Positions 58,573-64,000 of a stretch of DNA of 64,000 bases are shown in pieces (within the stretch, counting starts at the first letter, position 1; every line of letters begins with the position of its first letter). The stretch covers positions 69,150-133,149 of the forward strand of contig JADHZB010002074.1 in assembly GCA_015657535.1 (NCBI GenBank), given 5' to 3'. The notes beneath the pieces are model-generated. The model worked only from the letters and a program-made list of their open reading frames with translations, searched no databases and had not been told where the DNA came from. The stretch is from Nephromyces sp. MM_2019 (Eukaryota; Apicomplexa; Aconoidasida; Nephromycida). The position numbers and the translations under genes are program-made.

Positions 58573-60263
58573 TCATGACACTCTCCCTTCGTCTTCATCT
58601 ACAGTTTTTTCTGGAGTTTGCTCGGTAGAGGAATTCCTTCTTCTTACTTTGGAGGGTGTATAACTCGTACAAAAGACTTGTCTACCCTCTGCATGAAACT
58701 TAGAGGTAAACTTGCGACCCGCGTGGACATCCTCCTTTAAGGATTTACGCTTGCTTCTGGGTCCTTTTTGCTTGCTCTTTCTGCGATATTCTATGATTTT
58801 GTCTGTGTTGTTCCGGGTGTGTGTGTGTGTTTAGGAGGTACTTGCGTGATTTTCGACTTGGCTGTGTGTGGGTTTTTTGTTGTTTTTAGGCAATATTTGA
58901 GTGACTTTTGGCTTGACTGTATGTGGGTTTTTTGTCGTTTTTAGGGGGTATATAAGTAACTTTTGGCCTGAGTGTATGTGTGTATTTCTTGCTGTTTCTC
59001 TCAGTTTATATGAAGTATCTGACTAATTTTCGGTTTGATTATGTGTGTATGCGTGTTTCTCTCTGTTTCTCTCTGTTTTTATGAGGTATTTTACTGGCTT
59101 TTGGCTGGCCGTGTGTCTGTGTTTCTCTCTGTTTTTGCGTTTGTTTAGGAGGTATTCAAGTGACTTTCTGCTTGACTGTGTGTGTATGTGTGTTTCTCGC
59201 TGTTTCTCTCTGTTTGTATGAGGTGATTAACTGACCTTTGGCTTGATTGTATGTGTTTCTCTATGTTTCTCTCTGCTTTTATGAGGTATCTGACTGAATT
59301 TCAGCTTGTATTGACTGTTTGACTCTGTATGTCTCGTGTGCAGAAGACTGTAAAAAAAAGCCCAAATTTCTTCACGTAATATTCCCCTGTTTTCACCTGA
59401 AAATAGTTTGGATTTGCTCTTTGTGAATCAAATTCGATCTTTTTGTTGGAATTTGCTTCAAATTGGTCTTCTCTATTTTTTTCATATCTTCCTCTGTGAG
59501 ATCGTTATTTGAGTGCGATTTAAGGTAGAAGAATGATGTTTTTGAGCCGATTCTTGCGGATTTGTCGAATTTTGAGTATCTAGAATAGTTGAAGGAGGAT
59601 GAAAAGGGGGAGTAGGAAGAAGTTACTTTTCGTGCAAACACGTTAAATTGTAGCGTTGGGTTTTTCCAGTGCCTTTCGTCTTTTTTGCTTTGCTTTTGAA
59701 CTTTTTTGTAGCAGCAGTTGAATGAAAAATGATGGGTTTCTTCCTCTTCAATTTGCATGTAGTTTCGTGATTATGCGTGTTATGCGGTGTGAAGTTTCTG
59801 CTCCTCTTCTTCCTTCGCTTTAAAAAACGCGTTTTTTGCAAAAATTACCTTCTTAGCGCTACTTTTCTTGGGGTTTTCGGTGGATTTTCTTGATGTATCG
59901 ATAATTGGAGGATTTCTTTGTTTAGATCTCTTTTTTTTGTATATGCGGAAGCAGAGGATAATATACGTGTTTTCGCTGTAAATTGATAAGTTTTATGCAA
60001 TGAGACGATACAGTTTTTGCTTAAAAAACCACCAGGATGGAGGAATGCTATGAGGATGGTTTATATATGTGAAATTCCGGTGGTATTTTGCTTAATTCTG
60101 CTAATTCTATCAAAAACTTTTCTTTTAAACTACTGTTTTTCGTGTGTGAGAATCAGAATGCTTAATCGGATTAGTTTGATAGCGTGAATAACGCTGATTA
60201 GTTAATGTTAGTCTTCAAGTACTCCAATATTAGCTTTTTTGAGTTTTTTTTTCGGATAGACAT
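58573..60263 (-). CDS. basic Lys/Ser-rich orphan protein, 5 exons
   Basis: Not recognised. Exons in reading order: 60263-60223, 59975-59849, 59817-59627, 59579-59397 and 58780-58573 (stop TGA); phases 2, 0, 2, 2 agree. About 249 residues, strongly basic throughout: MSIRKKNSKKLIL at the start, RSKQRNPPIIDTSRKSTENP in exon 2, KKFKSKAKKTKGTGKTQRYN in exon 3, NNDLTEEDMKKIEKTNLK in exon 4, and an acidic end (STEQTPEKTVDEDEGRVS). Two introns are only 31 and 47 bp, the last is about 615 bp and carries a CA-rich repeat. The composition suggests a nuclear or nucleolar protein, possibly ribosome-assembly related, consistent with its head-to-head partner eIF3b; this is inference. Donor GTACTT of exon 1 is weak. 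Confidence 0.55.
58810..59340. repeat. degenerate 65-95 bp tandem repeat in intron
   Basis: About six diverged copies of a unit containing TTTGGCTTGACTGTGTGT, TTTCTCTCTGTTT and GAGGTAT elements on plus. It fills the last intron of the minus-strand basic gene, where on the sense strand it is CA- and GA-rich and lies directly upstream of the terminal exon acceptor. Confidence 0.65.
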
Positions 60264-60321
60264 AATTTTTTCCTTTAAATGATGTTTTTTGAGTTTTCCC
60301 GCTGTTTTCAGGTGTTGCAAG
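60264..60321. promoter_or_regulatory. 58-bp head-to-head start region with 3' splice-site-like motif
   Basis: Only 58 bp separate the proposed start of the minus-strand basic gene (60263) from the eIF3b ATG (60322). The sequence is T-rich on plus and holds CGCTGTTTTCAG ten bases before the eIF3b ATG, a good 3' splice acceptor. The eIF3b leader may therefore be spliced, in cis from an upstream exon or in trans from a leader RNA. Confidence 0.45.
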
Positions 60322-63300
60322 ATGGTGAAGATTTCGATATCGGACCTATCCACAGGTTAAATGCACGAAAAGCTTTATTTGTACTGTTTTTCTGTGCTTT
60401 CTGATCTTGTTTCTACTTGAATTATCGTGGTTTTCTTCGAAGGAGGAGAAAGCAGCCCCTTACAATGTATAGCACCCTGTAGTTGTGTTAGTTCCATGTC
60501 TAAAGCTAATCGTTCGCTGTGTTGTTTCATCTAACCTTTGTTGTTGCCCTTTTTCGCTGTGTGTGTGTGTTTTCGTGTGCGTTTTCTTTGGAAGCTGATG
60601 AAGGGCTGTTTCTGCTCGATTTTAAGGCGAAGTTTGAGGAATTGTGTGTCCCATTTGGTGCTCTGTTACCGGTGGTGTCGTTGCATCGGATCTTTAAAGC
60701 AGTTTTTCCTGATCAGAGCAGCTACTTTTGTGTGTGTGTGAGTGCTTGTTGTGTGCCTTGTATTCGTGAAGATGATATCCTAAGAATTAGAAGCTTTTGA
60801 TATGTGTTTATGATTTTTTCGCCTCATCCAAAGGGCTTTTGGATGTTTCGTGAGTCGTTTTTAGAGCTTCTCGTGTGTGTGGAAGATGCTGGTACTTTTT
60901 GAGTAGATATTCACTTCTGATGAAAATGTGTTACAGCTAAGCCACACACGCACACGCACATACTTATGCAGGCACATAAATTTGCACACACAATTGCATA
61001 CACCCACACACTTGGATGCATACAGAAAAACCCATGCACACGCACATGCATCTGTATTCGCACACACCATCGCACATGCGCACATACACCAGCATGCATG
61101 CGCACACACAGACCCACATGCACACCAGCACGCATACACACACGAACCAACACCTACACACACACGATTACGCTCATTTTGCTTCCCATGTCTCTCGAGC
61201 TTTCAGTGGACTCATGCGGCTATATTAAGTGTAATAAGGGAGTTTTCTCCCTTCTAGTAATCCCTAAAGCAAAGTATTCATGTGTGTGTACGGCCTCTGC
61301 TTCATATAGTATATCCCGGCCTATCATGATTTATCGTCACTTGACGCTCACTGAATCTTTGGTTCTCTCTATAGATGATAAGGATCTGATGGATTTCATC
61401 TCTGATGATAGTGACGATGGCGATCAGGAAGCATTTGAGCAGAAGCTTGCGAAGTTTGAGCCTCCTGAGCAGCTTAACCACCAATTCCCAGATACCCTAG
61501 TTGGTGAGTGTGTGTGTATGTATGGGTATGTGTGTGTGTGTGTATGTGTGTGTATGTGTGTGTATGTGTGTGTGTCGGTATGGTGGTTTGTTTATCTGTG
61601 TACCGGTGTGTGCGCCTAATATGTGCGGATATGTATATGTGTACTGTGTGTTTACTCTGTCTAATGTGTGTGCGAAACACTTGAGTGGCAACTGCTGCTT
61701 CAGCGTCTACTTTTAACATGTTTATACTTTGCTGCAAGTTTGTTGCTTTCGCCATCCCGTGTGTGTGCATGTGCACCATCCCTGCCTGTATATGCGTAAG
61801 TACGCCACTTCGTGTGTGTGGATGCTTCTTATAGTTCTGGGTATGCCGGAGATTCCCGCTGAGAAGGTTGCGAAGCTTCAGGAGGTTATAAAGAAGCTAG
61901 TGGATCTAGTGTTTGCTAATAAGAGTAAGCAGAAGTGATGGATAATAGCATACTAACAGATTCACACTGTGTTTGCGTGAAAACTCATGATCTCGTAGTC
62001 TATTATATAGTGAGAATGATGTGCTGTGGGTAGGCTTAAACTTGCAGGCTCTGACAGAGGATGAGCGTAAAGTGAATGTATCGGAGTTTAAGGCTCAAGT
62101 TTTTGTGTGTTGGCTTTTCTTTGTATGTGTGTGTGCATGAATGTACCAGTTCAGTGAATGTTTATGTGTGTTTCCGTGGTGCGTGCCCGTCATGATGCTG
62201 TGCAGGCTTCGTTTGATGCGTTCGTATTTGAGGCATTCGAGACTTCTTTGTGTTGCGGTGCTAATGTGTGTGTGTTTTTTTGGTTTATGGAGTTAAGGGG
62301 GCCTTCACAAATGCACTTTCACACACCATATACGTACTACTACCAGCGGACGCCAGTTCACCCACCTTTTCCAGCTCAGATTAACACACACCGGCATACG
62401 TTGGCACATACTGGCATCAGCACGCGCGAGCAAATACCAAGACACCTCAAACACACTTCAACACACAGCCACCACACCCCAGCACACCTCAACATACACA
62501 CAGCTCACTCCTCAACACACCAAACACGTCCCAAAATACCTCAGCACACCTCAACACACACACAGCTCACTCCTCAACACACCAAACACGTCCCAAAATA
62601 CCTCAGCACACCTCAACACACACACAGCTCACTCCTCAACACACCAAACACGTCCCAAAATACCTCAGCACACCTCAACACACACACAGCTCACTCCTCA
62701 ACACACCAAACACGTCCCAAAATACCTCAGCACACCTCAACACACACACAGCTCACTCCTCAACACACATTTTTGCGTACTTTCACCATCCCTAGAGAGC
62801 TGTTTCGCCGATGTATGTCCGCCCTACCTCCTTATAAGTTCGATGGTTCTCCGAGCGTCATACTAGCCTGTGTGTGTGTGAATTTCTTTCTTCAGTGGCT
62901 CAGCCCCCTGCGTATAAGATAGAGATGCCCCTTAATGATGAGGGGGGGACGTTCGGCTTTGCGTTCTTCACGTTTGACAGTGCGATTGAGGCACAGAATG
63001 CTCGGAAAATGATTGATGGTTTGGCTCTCGATTCAAGGCATAAGTTTAAGGTAAATCAGGGGGGGTTTGGGAGTTGTGGGTTGTGGATTGGGGGGTTGGG
63101 GACTGGGGGGTTTCTTTTGGGAGCTTTACTGGACGCTTTTTTTCTTTCTTTGGACCCTTAAATGATACTCTTTTATGGGTGTATATACATTACAATCTTG
63201 CGTATCTGTGTATGTGTGTGTGTGTGGATTATTACCCTTTATCATCATCTTTGCGTGTGAACAGGTAACCCCCATCGACCAAGTGGAAGAAATCGCCAAC

Positions 63301-63791
63301 AGAAGCGAAGAGTATAAGGCATTGGATAGGCTGCCAGGGTACACACGTGAGAACTTTAGGTGGTGGTTGTTTGATGATCGCTCCAGAGCACAGTTTGTTG
63401 TGAGATATCAAGTAAGTTGTGTGTGTCTATACAAGCAAGTATGAGAATGCCTGTGTGCGAAAATTTTTGTGTACAGGCATCCGCTTGAGCCTGTGTGCAT
63501 GCTTGTGGGACTGCGTGTGACTATGTGTATGCCTGTGTGTGAGCCTGTTTGCGCACATCCACGCAAAGCCCGTATGTGCATCCCCGTACCAGCCTTTGTG
63601 CGAGGATGGTCCAGTGTATGTACATCTCTGCTTGACTTTATAGGATAAGACTGAGATCTATTGGAACGATACGCTTGAAAGGGAGCCCGTCTTCCTCTAT
63701 GATGGCCATCGAGAGAACGCAACGCTTTGGACAGACTCTAGGGTGCAGTGGTCTCCTCAAGGCTCCTACCTCGTGACTTTTCATCTTCCAG
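60322..63791 (+). CDS. EIF3B: eIF3b (PRT1), N-terminal part, continues past window
   Basis: Exons: 60322-60355, 61375-61503, 61835-61924, 62896-63050, 63265-63411, 63644-63791; phases 1, 1, 1, 0, 0, then 1 at the window-side donor. eIF3b is the scaffold of the eIF3 complex on the 40S ribosome. The acidic N terminus (KDLMDFISDDSDDGDQEAFE) leads to the RRM: VVLGMPEIPAEKVAKLQEVI as strand and helix 1, then GGTFGFAFFTFDSAIEAQNA as the RNP1-like core. The linker NFRWWLFDDRSRAQFVVRYQ, then KTEIYWND and VQWSPQGSYLVTFH, open the WD40-type beta-propeller, as in all eIF3b. The remaining propeller lies beyond the right edge. Introns 1 and 3 (1.0 kb each) start or soon become TG-rich and end CA-rich. Confidence 0.95.
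60356..61374 (+). other. eIF3b intron 1 with TG tracts and a CA-rich block
   Basis: TG runs at 60559-60570 and 60729-60740, then about 230 bp of CA-rich sequence (60940-61170), then the acceptor TTCTCTCTATAG. The long His/Thr frames here come from the CA block. Confidence 0.8.
61504..61600 (+). repeat. TG tract starting at the eIF3b exon 2 donor
   Basis: GTGAGTGTGTGTG begins exactly at the splice donor and TG-rich sequence continues about 75 bp. The same arrangement recurs at 63412 and 63792 in this gene. Confidence 0.85.
62479..62768. repeat. 62-bp minisatellite in eIF3b intron 3
   Basis: Near-perfect 62-bp units, with CAAACACGTCCCAAAATACC starting at 62521, 62583, 62645 and 62707 and a diverged partial copy before them. 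Because 62 is not a multiple of three yet no frame is stopped, it yields a long spurious plus frame from 62158. Confidence 0.92.
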
Positions 63792-64000
63792 GTGAGTGTG
63801 TGTGTGTGTGTGTGTTTTAATACAAGTTGCTAGGGTATTCATAGTGTGTGCGACTAGGTAGCTTGCTTGGGTGTAAGTACACATGTATCCAATCGAGCTG
63901 GTTAGTGTGCATACACGTATATTCACCCACCCGAAGTTGTATCTACACAGTCTACTACCCCCCTGAGTTGTATCTACACACCCGCCAACCCCCCCCACCC
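63792..64000 (+). other. start of eIF3b intron 6
   Basis: Donor GTGAGT followed directly by a (GT) run of about 11 units, then mixed sequence to the window edge. No acceptor is reached. Confidence 0.85.

Noticed and set aside
60595..60660. Possible eIF3b exon (ADEGLFLLDFKAKFEE) inside intron 1
   Set aside because: The acceptor is poor, and exon 1 joins the 61375 exon in phase without it.
62040..62115. Exon-like stretch inside eIF3b intron 3 (contains TEDERKVNVSEFKA)
   Set aside because: Its acceptor is good but joining it to exon 3 gives an in-frame stop in the required phase, while exon 3 joins 62896 directly in frame.

Overview
The window is nuclear DNA of an intron-rich eukaryote, about 37% G+C by eye, with standard stop codons, GT-AG introns and often very small exons. 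Three conserved genes anchor this: eIF3b (60.3 kb to the right edge, +), UPF3 (54.0 to 46.5 kb, -) and a GPALPP1/DUF3752 protein (39.9 to 32.3 kb, -). A unicellular parasite or alga (for example an alveolate) would fit the style, but nothing I can read fixes the lineage. Nothing bacterial, no tRNA, no rRNA, no CRISPR and no recognisable transposon was seen. Gene models were built by hand from splice-site pairs whose reading-frame phases agree; each junction has about a one-in-three chance of agreeing by accident, so confidence drops with the number of weak sites.

Left part (about 0.3-30.7 kb): closely packed orphan genes on both strands, with short AT-rich introns and almost no dinucleotide repeats. 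It holds a long Ser-rich coiled-coil gene (0.3-6.8 kb), several short genes whose first exon looks like a signal peptide (7.2, 11.6, 16.0, 18.2 and 28.5 kb), a small membrane protein (20.8-20.5 kb), a 522-codon single-exon gene (20.9-22.4 kb), and a multi-exon membrane protein (25.3-27.3 kb). None is recognisable by family. Taken together this looks like an accessory block of secreted or membrane proteins.

Right part (about 28-64 kb): longer introns filled with TG repeats on the sense strand, very often starting at the 5' splice site itself, and in several introns followed by CA-rich tracts before the 3' splice site. Four introns also carry tandem minisatellites, one interrupted by an assembly gap. 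The two chromatin/RNA genes GPALPP1-like and UPF3 lie in tandem on the minus strand, separated by 6.5 kb with little coding signal. A basic Lys/Ser-rich orphan gene (60.26 to 58.57 kb, -) sits head to head with eIF3b, with only 58 bp between start codons.

The recognised genes serve RNA metabolism: UPF3 in nonsense-mediated decay, the GPALPP1-like protein probably in RNA processing, and eIF3b in translation initiation. The most unusual features are the TG-tract 5' splice sites, the abrupt change in intron style near 27.8 kb, and the run of small secreted orphan genes to its left.
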